In this document: one piece after another, positions 31,514-39,210 of the stretch
How positions within the stretch are numbered: position 1 is the first letter of the stretch
Layout of the letters: every line of letters starts with the position of its first letter
Assembly: GCA_035516795.1 (NCBI GenBank)
Contig: DATIZX010000075.1
Coordinates: forward strand, 1 to 40,163
DNA: 40,163 nt
Direction of reading: 5' to 3'
Origin: DATJBF01 sp035516795
GTDB lineage: Bacteria; Verrucomicrobiota; Verrucomicrobiia; Palsa-1439
Made by a program: the position numbers and the translations under genes
The notes under the pieces: model-generated
Database searches by the model: none
What the model was told of the DNA's origin: nothing
The model's input: only the letters and a program-made list of their open reading frames with translations

Positions 31514-32626
31514 TTAAAGCGTGCGTCGAAATAAGGCTGTGGCGGCTCCCATCGCCAAGGCGGCGAAGATGAGCAGGAATGCCAAATCCGGCACAATTGC
31601 CAACAGGCCGGTATTTTTCAGCGCCAGCTCCTTGAAGCCGTGCACGGCGTAGGTGAACGGATCAACGATGGTGATCATCTTCATCCACTTCGGAAACGCT
31701 TGGACCGGGTAGACGGCGCCGCTCGGGAAAAACAGCAGCGTGTTGAGCACGCCGAAAATCGCGCGCGGCACCAGCGGGTCACTGACCCGCACCATCAGGA
31801 GAAACATCATGCTGATCAGCGCCAAGGCGCTGGCGATTACCAGCACCAGCATCCGCACCAGCCGGGCGAGATTGAGCGGATCGGGAATACCGGCAATGAG
31901 CGAGCCGAAGACGACCAACACCGTCCCGGCGAGGACGGCTTTGGCCACGCCGGCGAGGTTGAAGCCCATAATCAATTCGTACTTCCGAATCGGTGTCACC
32001 AGATAGCCTTCGTGTAATCCGCGGGCTTTGTCGTCGATGAAGATGATTCCGCCGCCGATCATCGCCGAGACAAAGATCGCCAGCACAATGGTGCCCGCCA
32101 ACAAATATTGGATGTAGGGCACGTACGGGTACAATTCGACCACGTCGAGCGTGGCGACGGCGGTTTGACGGGACGGGAGATTTGGCCGCTGATATTCGGC
32201 AAGCAGTTCAGTCAGGCTCTCCTGCAATGCCGACGACGAAAACTGGTCCGTGTTGTCTTCCACCAACGCGACCCGGGGGTCGGCACCGTAGCGTACGTCA
32301 CGGGAGAACTGGGGCGGGATGGTCAACACGCCGTTGATATTGCCGTTGCGCAGGTCGTGCAAGGCGGCGGCTTGGTCCGTATACGGCGTGGTGACGAAGG
32401 TCCGGGCATTGGCCGCTACCGCCTCGAACATCTCTTTCAATTGTACGGCTGGCACACCGTGGTCGTGGTCCACCACGCCGATTTTCAGATTTTTGACCTT
32501 GCCGCCGAACGCGTAACCCAGCACCACAAGTTGCACGAGCGGCAAAACCATGGAGACGACGATGAGTGTGGGGCTACGGCGGAAGCGTCGCAGGTCGCGT
32601 TCGATGATGGCCAGGATGCGGTGCAT
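31514..32626 (-). CDS. ABC-2 type permease, YbhS/YhhJ-like
   Basis: A 370-aa inner-membrane subunit of an ABC exporter. TM1 lies near the N terminus (PTLIVVSMVLPLVQLVVLGYAF). A large extracytoplasmic domain (about residues 50-170) and a block of five membrane segments follow, with the ABC-2 signature region (FINDDKARG-like FIDDKARGLHEGYLVTPIRKYEL). E. coli has two such permeases (YbhS and YbhR); here only one is present, so it probably works as a homodimer. Last gene of the tetR-hlyD-ATPase-permease operon; 15 bp gap after the ATPase gene. Confidence 0.9.
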   Translation of the reverse strand: MHRILAIIERDLRRFRRSPTLIVVSMVLPLVQLVVLGYAFGGKVKNLKIGVVDHDHGVPAVQLKEMFEAVAANARTFVTTPYTDQAAALHDLRNGNINGVLTIPPQFSRDVRYGADPRVALVEDNTDQFSSSALQESLTELLAEYQRPNLPSRQTAVATLDVVELYPYVPYIQYLLAGTIVLAIFVSAMIGGGIIFIDDKARGLHEGYLVTPIRKYELIMGFNLAGVAKAVLAGTVLVVFGSLIAGIPDPLNLARLVRMLVLVIASALALISMMFLLMVRVSDPLVPRAIFGVLNTLLFFPSGAVYPVQAFPKWMKMITIVDPFTYAVHGFKELALKNTGLLAIVPDLAFLLIFAALAMGAATALFRRTL

Positions 32627-32641
32627 GGAAGTTTTTGTTGG

Positions 32642-33628
32642 TTATCGTTGGGGAATGAAGGGGCTGCTGGACGGAGGGGGCGCCTGCAATGCGTCGCGTA
32701 GTTGATGACCAGTGTAATGCACGAATACATCGTCCAGCGTTGTGCTTTGCACGGAAAGCGAAGTCACCGCGATGCCGGCTTGGCGCGCAGCTTCCATAAG
32801 CTCGACAGTGGTGCGAGGTCCGTTGTCGGAAGAAAGCCGAAACACCTGGCCTTCTCCTTGCACTTCCGCCACTTCTGGCAACGATTTCAAAAGATCCGTC
32901 CAGTCGGGCGGCACGGTAGAAAAACTCACTTCCAGAACATTCTTGCCGGGAATGGAGGCCTTCAGTTTCAACGGCGAATCCAACGCCACCAGTTTGCCGT
33001 GATCGACAATGGCAATCCGGTCGCACAGTTTGTCGGCCTCGTCCATATAATGCGTTGTCAGGAGAATGGTCAGGTCGCGTTCGCTTTTCAATCGGGTCAG
33101 CATCTCCCAAACGGCGACGCGCGACACGGGATCCAGACCGGTGGTCGGCTCGTCGAGGAAGAACGTGCGCGGTTCATGCACCAGACCGCGGGCGATTTCC
33201 AACCGGCGCCGCATACCGCCCGAAAACATCTTCACGGGCTTGTCCGCCCATTGCTGCAGATCCACGGCGGCGAGCAACTCGCGCACGGTGCGGCGCCGCT
33301 TCTCGCCGGAAATGCCATAGAGCTTGGCGAAAATGTTCATGTTCTCCACGGCGCTCAAATCGAGGTCGGAGGTCATCGCTTGCGGGATCACACCGATGGA
33401 TTGACGCACATCGTTGGCCGCCGTGACCACATCGAAGCCGTTGACGCGTGCCGTGCCCGAAGTTGGCAGCAGCAACGTCGTCAACATACGGATCAAGGTG
33501 GATTTCCCAGCGCCATTGGGTCCCAGCAGGCCGAAAACTTCGCCGTGGTTGACGCGAAAAACTAGCTCGTCTACGGCGCAGAAGTCGCCGAAGCGTTTGG
33601 TCAGATTATCCACTTCCACGTCGAACAT
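32642..33628 (-). CDS. ABC exporter ATP-binding protein
   Basis: A 328-aa ATPase with Walker A GPNGAGKST (about residue 36), the signature FSGGMRRRLEIAR, Walker B TFFLDEPTTGLDP and the H-loop TTHYMDEADKL. The C-terminal extension with LDDVFVHYTG matches DrrA/YbhF-like drug-export ATPases. A single nucleotide-binding domain is present, whereas E. coli YbhF has two fused, so two copies must assemble with the permease. It lies 6 bp downstream of the adaptor gene. Confidence 0.93.
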   Translation of the reverse strand: MFDVEVDNLTKRFGDFCAVDELVFRVNHGEVFGLLGPNGAGKSTLIRMLTTLLLPTSGTARVNGFDVVTAANDVRQSIGVIPQAMTSDLDLSAVENMNIFAKLYGISGEKRRRTVRELLAAVDLQQWADKPVKMFSGGMRRRLEIARGLVHEPRTFFLDEPTTGLDPVSRVAVWEMLTRLKSERDLTILLTTHYMDEADKLCDRIAIVDHGKLVALDSPLKLKASIPGKNVLEVSFSTVPPDWTDLLKSLPEVAEVQGEGQVFRLSSDNGPRTTVELMEAARQAGIAVTSLSVQSTTLDDVFVHYTGHQLRDALQAPPPSSSPFIPQR

Positions 33629-33634
33629 GGGAGT

Positions 33635-34495
33635 TCACCGTTGAGACAGAGGCAACGTCACATAAGCGGTCATGCCGACGGCGAGACTGCGGTCTCGGTT
33701 ATCGCAGCGCAGCCGGATTTGAAACGTCTTGATGTCGCGTTTGGTTCGGCTCACGTCGCGTTGCGTGGCATAATCTGCGTCCACGCTGCGATAAAAAACC
33801 GTGCCTTCCCGCTTCGCTCCCGAGGGCAATGTCACGAGCAACTTGTCGCCGAGATGAATTCGGTCGATGTAACTTTCCTCCACGTCGGCGCGCACCCAGA
33901 GGTCGTCCGGATTGATCAGGGTTACAACGGCCTGGCCCGGATTGACCACTTCGCCCGTGAGCGCGACCCGGGTATCGACAATGCCCGCAATCGGGGCGCG
34001 AATGGTGGCGTAACCTAATTGCACTCTGGCCTTCTCGACTTGGGCCCGGGTGGCTTGGACCAGCCGATTGATCGATTCCACATGTGCTTGCGCGGCGTTG
34101 TATCCCGTGCGCGCCTGGTCGTACGCCTCCGCAGATTCGACCTGATTCGAATACAGCCGCGTCATCCGCTCGAAGTTAAGACGCGCGTTTTCGAGATCGG
34201 CCTGGGCTTGGGCCAACTGCGCAGCCGTTTGGGCTTCAGTCTTCTCATAGAACGCCAGGTCCGCCTGCCATTGTTGCGGCTGAATTTCTGCCAATAGTTC
34301 GCCGTTGGTGACGGTGTCGCCCTCCCGCACGAATACTTTCTGCAGGCGCCCTTGGATTTCCGAACTGACGATCACTTCGTCCGTATCCACGATCCCGGTC
34401 AGTCGAATCGCGTGCGGTCGCCGCGTCAGCAGGTAAGCAATGACGCCGGCAGCGAGCAGGAGCAAGAGCAGCAATATGCGGAGCGTGCGTTTCAT
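33635..34495 (-). CDS. HlyD-family adaptor (YbhG-like)
   Basis: A 286-aa membrane-anchored periplasmic adaptor. The signal-anchor lies at residues about 5-24. Next are GIVDTDEVIVSSEIQGRLQKVFVREGDTV (lipoyl half 1), a coiled-coil hairpin (about residues 75-160), and YATIRAPIAGIVDTRVALTGEVV (lipoyl half 2), followed by a beta barrel. It would link the ABC permease to an outer-membrane channel; no such channel is in this operon, so one encoded elsewhere (perhaps that at 27047) may be shared. Its ATG overlaps the tetR stop. Confidence 0.9.
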   Translation of the reverse strand: MKRTLRILLLLLLLAAGVIAYLLTRRPHAIRLTGIVDTDEVIVSSEIQGRLQKVFVREGDTVTNGELLAEIQPQQWQADLAFYEKTEAQTAAQLAQAQADLENARLNFERMTRLYSNQVESAEAYDQARTGYNAAQAHVESINRLVQATRAQVEKARVQLGYATIRAPIAGIVDTRVALTGEVVNPGQAVVTLINPDDLWVRADVEESYIDRIHLGDKLLVTLPSGAKREGTVFYRSVDADYATQRDVSRTKRDIKTFQIRLRCDNRDRSLAVGMTAYVTLPLSQR

Positions 34496-35148
34496 GGCAG
34501 GGGAGCGTTGGGATTCGCAAACAGGGCATAACGGATAAAATCGAGGACTTCCTGTTTGCGACGTTGCAGGTTGACCGGGCTGTAGGCATCCGCATGCCCG
34601 AACAATTGCAGGACCTGGGAAGCGGAAAAATAAAACACGATCAGCCCGACGATGGAAACTGCGGTGTGAAAGCCGTCGGCCCGCCGAAACTCACCGTTGC
34701 GCATGCCGCGCTCCAGCAACTTCCCAAATGCCTGACTGCGCGGGACGAAGTATTTGCGAACGAGCCGCTCCAAGGGTTTGCCGCCGGTCATCATCAACTG
34801 CTGGAACAACGAGGCGTGTCGATGTCGGGCGCTGATGAAATCGAAGTGTAGATTGACGTAGCGGAACAGAACCACGCGGGCGGCTTCGGGCGAGTTGAGC
34901 ACCTCCAACGCCTGCCGGTTGAACTCCTGGAATTGGTCGACCAAAACGGCTTCGTACAGGTCCTGTTTGCTCTTGAAGTAATAATAGAGCAACGCCTTAT
35001 TGACGCCCGCCTCCGCGGCGATGGCGTCGGTGCGCGCCCCGGCGAGGCCGGACCGGGCGAACACGCGTTCGGCAGCCGCCAGAATGGTCGAGCGGGATGC
35101 GACGCGGCCGGCGCGGTGGTGGTGACTCGTAGATTGGACCCTGCTCAT
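34492..35148 (-). CDS. TetR-family regulator of the ABC exporter operon (CecR/YbiH-like)
   Basis: A 218-aa repressor with a helix-turn-helix domain (TILAAAERVFARSGLAGARTDAIAAEAGVNKALLYYYFKSKQDLYEAVL, residues about 19-68) and a helical ligand domain. Order tetR-adaptor-ATPase-permease matches the cecR-ybhGFSR operon of enterobacteria, where it responds to drugs; the inducer here is unknown. A palindrome just upstream of the ATG is its likely operator. Confidence 0.88.
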   Translation of the reverse strand: MSRVQSTSHHHRAGRVASRSTILAAAERVFARSGLAGARTDAIAAEAGVNKALLYYYFKSKQDLYEAVLVDQFQEFNRQALEVLNSPEAARVVLFRYVNLHFDFISARHRHASLFQQLMMTGGKPLERLVRKYFVPRSQAFGKLLERGMRNGEFRRADGFHTAVSIVGLIVFYFSASQVLQLFGHADAYSPVNLQRRKQEVLDFIRYALFANPNAPLP

Positions 35149-35151
35149 GGA

Positions 35152-35171
35152 TTAACTAACCAGATAGTTAA
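35152..35171. promoter_or_regulatory. Palindromic operator upstream of tetR (ABC exporter)
   Basis: TTAACTA (35152-35158) and TAGTTAA (35165-35171), perfect 7-bp arms around a 6-bp spacer, lie only 4 bp upstream of the tetR ATG. Size, symmetry and position fit a TetR-family operator and autorepression. It differs from the palindrome at 23041-23060, so the two regulators should have separate specificities. Confidence 0.75.
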
Positions 35172-35259
35172 AACAATTGAGCGCCTTAGTCAAGCTTCAT
35201 CTGACGCAGAATGCGGCCACCGGCGGGTTTTTCAGTGCGGCGTGCTGAAAGAAAAGCCC

Positions 35260-35436
35260 CTAATATCCCGGAGATCCCGGCGGGCGGAATCCGCCCAAAG
35301 CACCCTGGCCTTCCCAGTTTTGCGGACGATTCCACGGAATGGAGCTAACATCGTCGCCTTCCTTGGTGGTGGCACAACCCGATACGAATGTCGCCAGAGC
35401 ACCCATCAGGACGATCATGAAGAAAAAGGCACGCAT
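35260..35436 (-). CDS. Small lipoprotein (58 aa)
   Basis: Starts MRAFFFMIVLMGALATFVSG; a lipobox (VSGC, Cys 21) follows the hydrophobic signal and the mature part is about 38 residues long (ATTKEGDDVSSIPWNRPQ...GGFRPPGSPGY). Small lipoproteins with the SSIPWNRPQ pattern are, from memory, recurrent in Verrucomicrobiota; function unknown. It lies 30 bp after the stop of the coiled-coil gene, on the same strand, so it is likely co-transcribed. It is too short to be found easily by automatic calling. Confidence 0.75.
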   Translation of the reverse strand: MRAFFFMIVLMGALATFVSGCATTKEGDDVSSIPWNRPQNWEGQGALGGFRPPGSPGY

Positions 35437-35466
35437 CGGATAAACAACCTGAAACGTCTTGCCGGT

Positions 35467-36228
35467 TTAGTGTATGGCCAGATCGCCGGGTCGCGGAACG
35501 CCTGGATAGCCGGAAAGAATTTGGGCCACGCAGGTATTGGCCGCCACGGATGTAATCTGCACTTTCCCAACGAGCTTGCTATCGCGGTAAATCACGAATT
35601 CCGAGTTTCTCCGCACATGTTGGGCATCACCGATATCGAGAACGACGAACCCCCAATTGTTCTCCACGACGGAAACGCGCCCGCGCACTCCCGGCGGCGT
35701 GGTTGTCAGATCCTCAACCTGTTTCTTTAGCGCGATGTTTTCTTCGCGCATGGAGGCAAGCTGTTCGCCGAGCATTTTGCTCTCATCGACTTGGGCCGTC
35801 AGTTTTTCACGCACCTTGGCAAGATCACTGATATCCTTGATCTGAAAAATGTCTTTGACGGTGTTAATGGTCTCTTGGGCGGTGGCCAGCTCGGCCTTAT
35901 TGGTGGCCAACTCTGCTTCGATTTGGTTGTTCTTGGCTTGGAGCGCGTCGGCTTCTTCGCTCTTCTTGGCCAGCGCATCCTTCGTGGATGCCAGGTCAGT
36001 ATTGGCTTTATCGAGGTCGGTCTTGGCCTGCGCCAGCAACGCGGCATCTTTCTGAAGTTGCGTCTTGGCCTGCGTTAACTGCGTACGCGTGCTATTGAGA
36101 TCACCGGTAAGTTGCGCGTTATCGGCCTCGAGCTTCTTTTTCGTGCTTCCCAGCGAAAAGGCCAAATACAGCGAGCCCAGACAGGCAACAATGATAATGA
36201 TTGGTGCAATCTTACCTAGTTTGTTCAT
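35467..36228 (-). CDS. Membrane-anchored coiled-coil protein
   Basis: A 253-aa protein: one N-terminal membrane anchor (IAPIIIIVACLGSLYLAFSLG, residues about 7-27), a long coiled coil (about residues 30-180, rich in Lys/Glu/Ala/Gln heptads such as LAQAKTDLDKANTDLASTKDALAKK), then a compact beta-rich domain (about 183-253, GRVSVVENNWGFVVLDIGDAQHVRRNSEFVIYR ending PGDLAIH). The C-terminal domain resembles those seen in envelope proteins linked to cell shape or flagellar assembly, but I cannot assign a family. A perfect TTGACA (36296-36301) upstream and GGAGG before the ATG support expression. Confidence 0.8.
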   Translation of the reverse strand: MNKLGKIAPIIIIVACLGSLYLAFSLGSTKKKLEADNAQLTGDLNSTRTQLTQAKTQLQKDAALLAQAKTDLDKANTDLASTKDALAKKSEEADALQAKNNQIEAELATNKAELATAQETINTVKDIFQIKDISDLAKVREKLTAQVDESKMLGEQLASMREENIALKKQVEDLTTTPPGVRGRVSVVENNWGFVVLDIGDAQHVRRNSEFVIYRDSKLVGKVQITSVAANTCVAQILSGYPGVPRPGDLAIH

Positions 36229-36297
36229 ATCGCGCGTTCCTCCGTACGAGGGTTCTTCAGAAAGTGAGCCCAGACTAGCCTAACTGGGGCTGTCGTG

Positions 36298-36807
36298 TCA
36301 ACCACCCCGTGTGCGATCCGTTTTTCGAGCCCAATGTTCCCGTATGGTCCCCGTCGCTCGTCGCCGACTATGGTGCCGTACTGCTCCGGCCAGGTCGCGC
36401 AAGGCCGATTCCACCTCAGCCTCAAAAAGCTCGGCAGAAATACTCTCGGCTCCCATGGCTTCCACCGTGCGCCGTTCCACGTTATCCGAGGTGACCACTT
36501 GAATCCGCCGCCCGTTCTCTGCCTCGGCGACCATCCGTTCGATCGTATCGTCAGCCGTCTTACCGCGTTCCGAAAAGATCACTTCGACTCCAGGCGAGGG
36601 CTCGACCACCTCCGGCTTGTGTTTGGCCGCGTAGCCATCAAATACTACCGTCACGCGTCGTCCACTATGGTCGGCGAATTGGCGCAATACTTTCACCAAC
36701 TCCTCACGCCGCTGCTGCAGAGTCATGGCCTGCGCCTTGCGCGTGGCGAACCGTTTCCACGAGTGCATCGCACTGTACCCGTCCACCAAAATCCACTGAT
36801 CGCTCAT
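36298..36807 (-). CDS. NYN-domain ribonuclease-like protein (YacP/Rae1-like)
   Basis: A 169-aa protein with the NYN/PIN-like fold of the YacP family: WILVDGYSAMHSW (first acidic residue), VTVVFDGYAAKH, a TADDTIERMV segment and QVVTSDNVERRT, which together place the four acidic metal-binding residues. B. subtilis YacP (Rae1) cleaves mRNA on the ribosome; whether this protein does so is not shown. I start it at 36807 (MSDQWILVDGYS) because the 42 residues upstream in frame look non-coding. C-terminal tail is basic (RHHSRRRATG). Confidence 0.8.
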   Translation of the reverse strand: MSDQWILVDGYSAMHSWKRFATRKAQAMTLQQRREELVKVLRQFADHSGRRVTVVFDGYAAKHKPEVVEPSPGVEVIFSERGKTADDTIERMVAEAENGRRIQVVTSDNVERRTVEAMGAESISAELFEAEVESALRDLAGAVRHHSRRRATGTIREHWARKTDRTRGG

Positions 36808-37316
36808 GGCGACGCAGTGATACACCAACGGTGAGGAAATATGAAGCCCTGTGCCCGGCAGTAACAAGTCCCCCATCCCCAGACGCCAGTTGCGCTCGCC
36901 TCGACTTCGGGGGGTAAGCCTTTTGTCCGGCAATGGAATTACCCGGCCGGTGTTTCGCGGACGCGGATGACCATTTTTTCATCCCGGCTTCGTCGCCATC
37001 GCCTTCGCTGATGGCCTCCGACTCGCCATCCTCCTCTATGTGCAGGTCGCGACGATCGAACGCGTCGAGGAATCGGCGCAGAGATCACCGCGAGCGCAAC
37101 GCGAACGGGAGAAGTTGTTATCGATGGAAGCAGGATCAGGTTAAGATCTGGGCCCGTGCGGTTGAGTGGCCGCCGGCAACCGGAGTTGGCGAATCTATGG
37201 AAATCGGGACGGCAGTGGGTTCGCGTATGTGGTGCGGCGGCTCGAACAAAAAACGCCAACGGACCGTCTGTTGGCGGCAAACTCAAACACCTGAAAGAGG
37301 AGGACAGTTTACAGAG
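36808..37316. other. Eroded intergenic region (about 500 bp)
   Basis: No gene can be supported. Several frames have short protein-like pieces (for example a plus-strand 42-codon frame ending GFAYVVRRLEQKTPTDRLLAANSNT near 37291) but none has a start, length or continuity. It directly precedes the truncated moaB remnant, and probably holds the decayed remains of its 5' part and other sequence. Confidence 0.5.
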
Positions 37317-37646
37317 ATGACCCCATGTACCATCAAATTCTCCGGCGGGTGCAACGTCGTATTGCTTACCGGTGGGACAGGCATCGCCGAGCGCGATGTG
37401 ACGCCCGAAGCGATTCGGGCTATTTCGACAAAAGAGCTTCCCGGCTTCGGCGAGGTGATGCGCGCCAAGAGCTTCGAGCGTTTCCCCAACGGCATTCTTT
37501 CCCGCAGCATGGCGGCGGTCATCGGGCAATCGCTCGTCATTTGTTTGCCCGGCAGCCCCAAAGGCGCGGTCGAATGTCTCGAGTTCGTCGCTGACGCCAT
37601 CCCGCGCGCCGTCGAGTTATTGGCTGGTCACACGAACCACGGCTAA
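37317..37646 (+). pseudogene. 5'-truncated MoaB/Mog-like molybdenum cofactor gene
   Basis: About 109 residues matching only the C-terminal part of the MoaB/Mog family: VVLLTGGTGIAERDVTPEAIRAI (the TGGTG substrate-binding motif), GFGEVMRAKSFERFPNGILSRSMA, and LVICLPGSPKGAVECLEFV. The usual N-terminal part (about 70 residues with the TVSD...D..G region) is missing and is not found in any frame upstream. A GAGGAGG site lies 14-15 bases before the ATG at 37317, so a short protein might still be made, but the Rossmann-like fold would be incomplete. Family role: adenylylation of molybdopterin. Confidence 0.75.
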
Positions 37647-37652
37647 CCGCGA

Positions 37653-38021
37653 ATGGACGCGAAGCCTCATGACGCATTCCAAGAACTGAACAAGGCGAGA
37701 ATGAATCTCGCTACCAAAGAAGATACTGTTTGCCTTGCCGCCACCACCGGGATGGCGTACTTCCGAACGGGCAATGATTTCGAAGGAAGACGATATTATG
37801 AGGCAGCCATCGAATTGGCGAGACAGGTTGGTAATGATAACTTGGTAACCTTGGCGAAAGTTCATTTCGCGAGGGAACGCTTGTTACGCGGCGATAAGGA
37901 CGCAGTGCTCGATTTTATGAAGGCATACGAGGCGGCCATGAAGCTGCAAGAGACAAACATTCCCGCGGTCGTTGACCACATGGCAAAAGAAATCGCCCCA
38001 GTTGTCGCGCATCTTAAATAG
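37653..38021 (+). CDS. TPR-like helical protein (122 aa)
   Basis: An all-helical soluble protein starting MDAKPHDAFQELNKARMNLA with a TPR-like pair (GMAYFRTGNDFEGRRYYEAAIELARQVGN followed by VTLAKVHFARERLLRGDKDAVLDFMKAYEAAMKL). I do not recognise a specific family. It begins 6 bp after the moaB remnant and may use the same transcript. It could be the C-terminal part of a larger TPR protein. Confidence 0.65.
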   Translation: MDAKPHDAFQELNKARMNLATKEDTVCLAATTGMAYFRTGNDFEGRRYYEAAIELARQVGNDNLVTLAKVHFARERLLRGDKDAVLDFMKAYEAAMKLQETNIPAVVDHMAKEIAPVVAHLK

Positions 38022-38279
38022 TCGGCGGTCAGCGGGGCCGACTCTCCACTCGTCACAGATTTTCGTTTAGCAGTTTCACGCTTTGCGTTCCGCTCGGAGC
38101 GGGACAAGTCACGTTCTGTTGCAAATGCGGGCAGGAGATTGTCATCGGAAATGGTCAAATGGAGCCGCACAACGGCTCCGCTCCGACGGCATTCAGATGG
38201 ATTCCTTGGCGCTTTGCATCCGTCCCCGTGGTCATTCCTTGGCAACGACTCCCACAAATTCCACGAAATTCATCTGTGC

Positions 38280-38912
38280 TCAACTTGGCGTTGCACCATC
38301 CCGTCTGCTAATGCCATCCCTTGCCGATTGAGGAAGGCTGTTATAAATCTCCTCAGCCATTCTCGGTTCGGTGATCATTTTGTCTGCAATGAGATTTATG
38401 AGTTTGAAAAGTTCTACTGCAATCTCCCGATTGTCACTGACGTCCAGTTCCCCCGGATGCACTGCATTATTGCCAATTACCCGAACTGAGTCCAAGGCCT
38501 GCTGGATTCTTCGGTTTAGTCCCTGCCCAACGAGATTGCGAATGTCTTCGTTAAGGTTATCTCCTGGTTGCCCTAGTTGACGACAAAGCTTCTGCACACA
38601 CAGCCTCAACAGCGCCATCGCTCCCCGGGGAGATCGGTTCACGATTCCAGCGGCTTCGTTGTAGTCGGCTTTGATTTCTTCGGACAAGTCAGGATTTGGC
38701 GGCACGATGCCGGAGTCATTAGGATAAATCATTCTCTCTTCGAACCAAATCGAAATTCTGTCACAGTGTTCGCAACAGCACGACAATAGCCCAGACTCGA
38801 ATTCGCCCCCAACTCGTTCAAGGCCATGCCAATATTGTATTGCGTAAGCGTGGCAGTGAGGACAATTAAAAGCTTTCAGCTCGAATCGTGGCGGTATGTA
38901 CGGCTGATTCAT
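38280..38912 (-). CDS. DUF4145-domain protein with zinc-ribbon
   Basis: A 210-aa protein: N-terminal cysteine motifs CPHCH and CCCEHC (residues about 17-48) likely bind zinc, and the C-terminal DUF4145-type helical domain contains GAMALLRLCVQKLC, VIGNNAVHPGELD and FKLINLIADKMI. DUF4145 domains are found in restriction and other defence-linked proteins, but also alone. Coding composition is more AT-rich than the neighbouring housekeeping genes, consistent with acquisition. I start at 38912 (MNQPYIPPRF); an ATG 18 bp upstream is possible. The 38022-38279 gap shows only weak frames. Confidence 0.75.
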   Translation of the reverse strand: MNQPYIPPRFELKAFNCPHCHAYAIQYWHGLERVGGEFESGLLSCCCEHCDRISIWFEERMIYPNDSGIVPPNPDLSEEIKADYNEAAGIVNRSPRGAMALLRLCVQKLCRQLGQPGDNLNEDIRNLVGQGLNRRIQQALDSVRVIGNNAVHPGELDVSDNREIAVELFKLINLIADKMITEPRMAEEIYNSLPQSARDGISRRDGATPS

Positions 38913-39003
38913 AGGCGCACAGACTAACACTAACCAAATCTGTTTTCAGCCCTTTTCGGCAGCCCGACGAATTGTCCATCGAACCTTTTTTTAGTCTCGC
39001 CAC

Positions 39004-39195
39004 ATGCGTTCAACTAAAGCCAAGACGCGCATCGTTGGGCTATTCGATATTCTTGGACATCAGAGCTTCCTAAAAAAAGAACACGGCGGCCGAAGCCTCT
39101 CAAACATGCTCAAGAGGCTGAACCGACTTGGCAAAAGTGTAAAGGCATTTGTCAAAAGAAGCTTTATACAGAGGAAAACGGGGCACGCCTCATAA
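39004..39195 (+). pseudogene. Truncated gene fragment (FDILGHQ N terminus)
   Basis: Starts MRSTKAKTRIVGLFDILGHQ, then FLKKEHGG and a basic stretch before a stop. The opening (RIVGLFDILG) resembles the N terminus of a group of hypothetical proteins of about 200-300 aa that I have seen in accessory regions; here only about 25-30 residues match and the rest is unrelated. It is most likely a gene truncated at or before the transporter gene that follows. Confidence 0.4.
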
Positions 39196-39210
39196 CTCAT
39201 AAATGTCCGG

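Noticed and set aside
35225..35260. Hairpin with TTTCAG/CTGAAA arms as terminator of the small lipoprotein gene
   Set aside because: On the minus strand the T-rich part precedes the stem and no T-run follows it, so it does not fit an intrinsic terminator.
36933..37316. Upstream extension of the moaB remnant, giving a 237-aa frame
   Set aside because: The added 128 residues are Arg/Ser-rich with no family resemblance and do not restore the missing N-terminal part.
38020..38311. Plus-strand frame with a CCKCGQEI zinc-ribbon-like motif
   Set aside because: No start codon or ribosome site, a single cysteine cluster, and the downstream half looks random; probably chance or a very old remnant.
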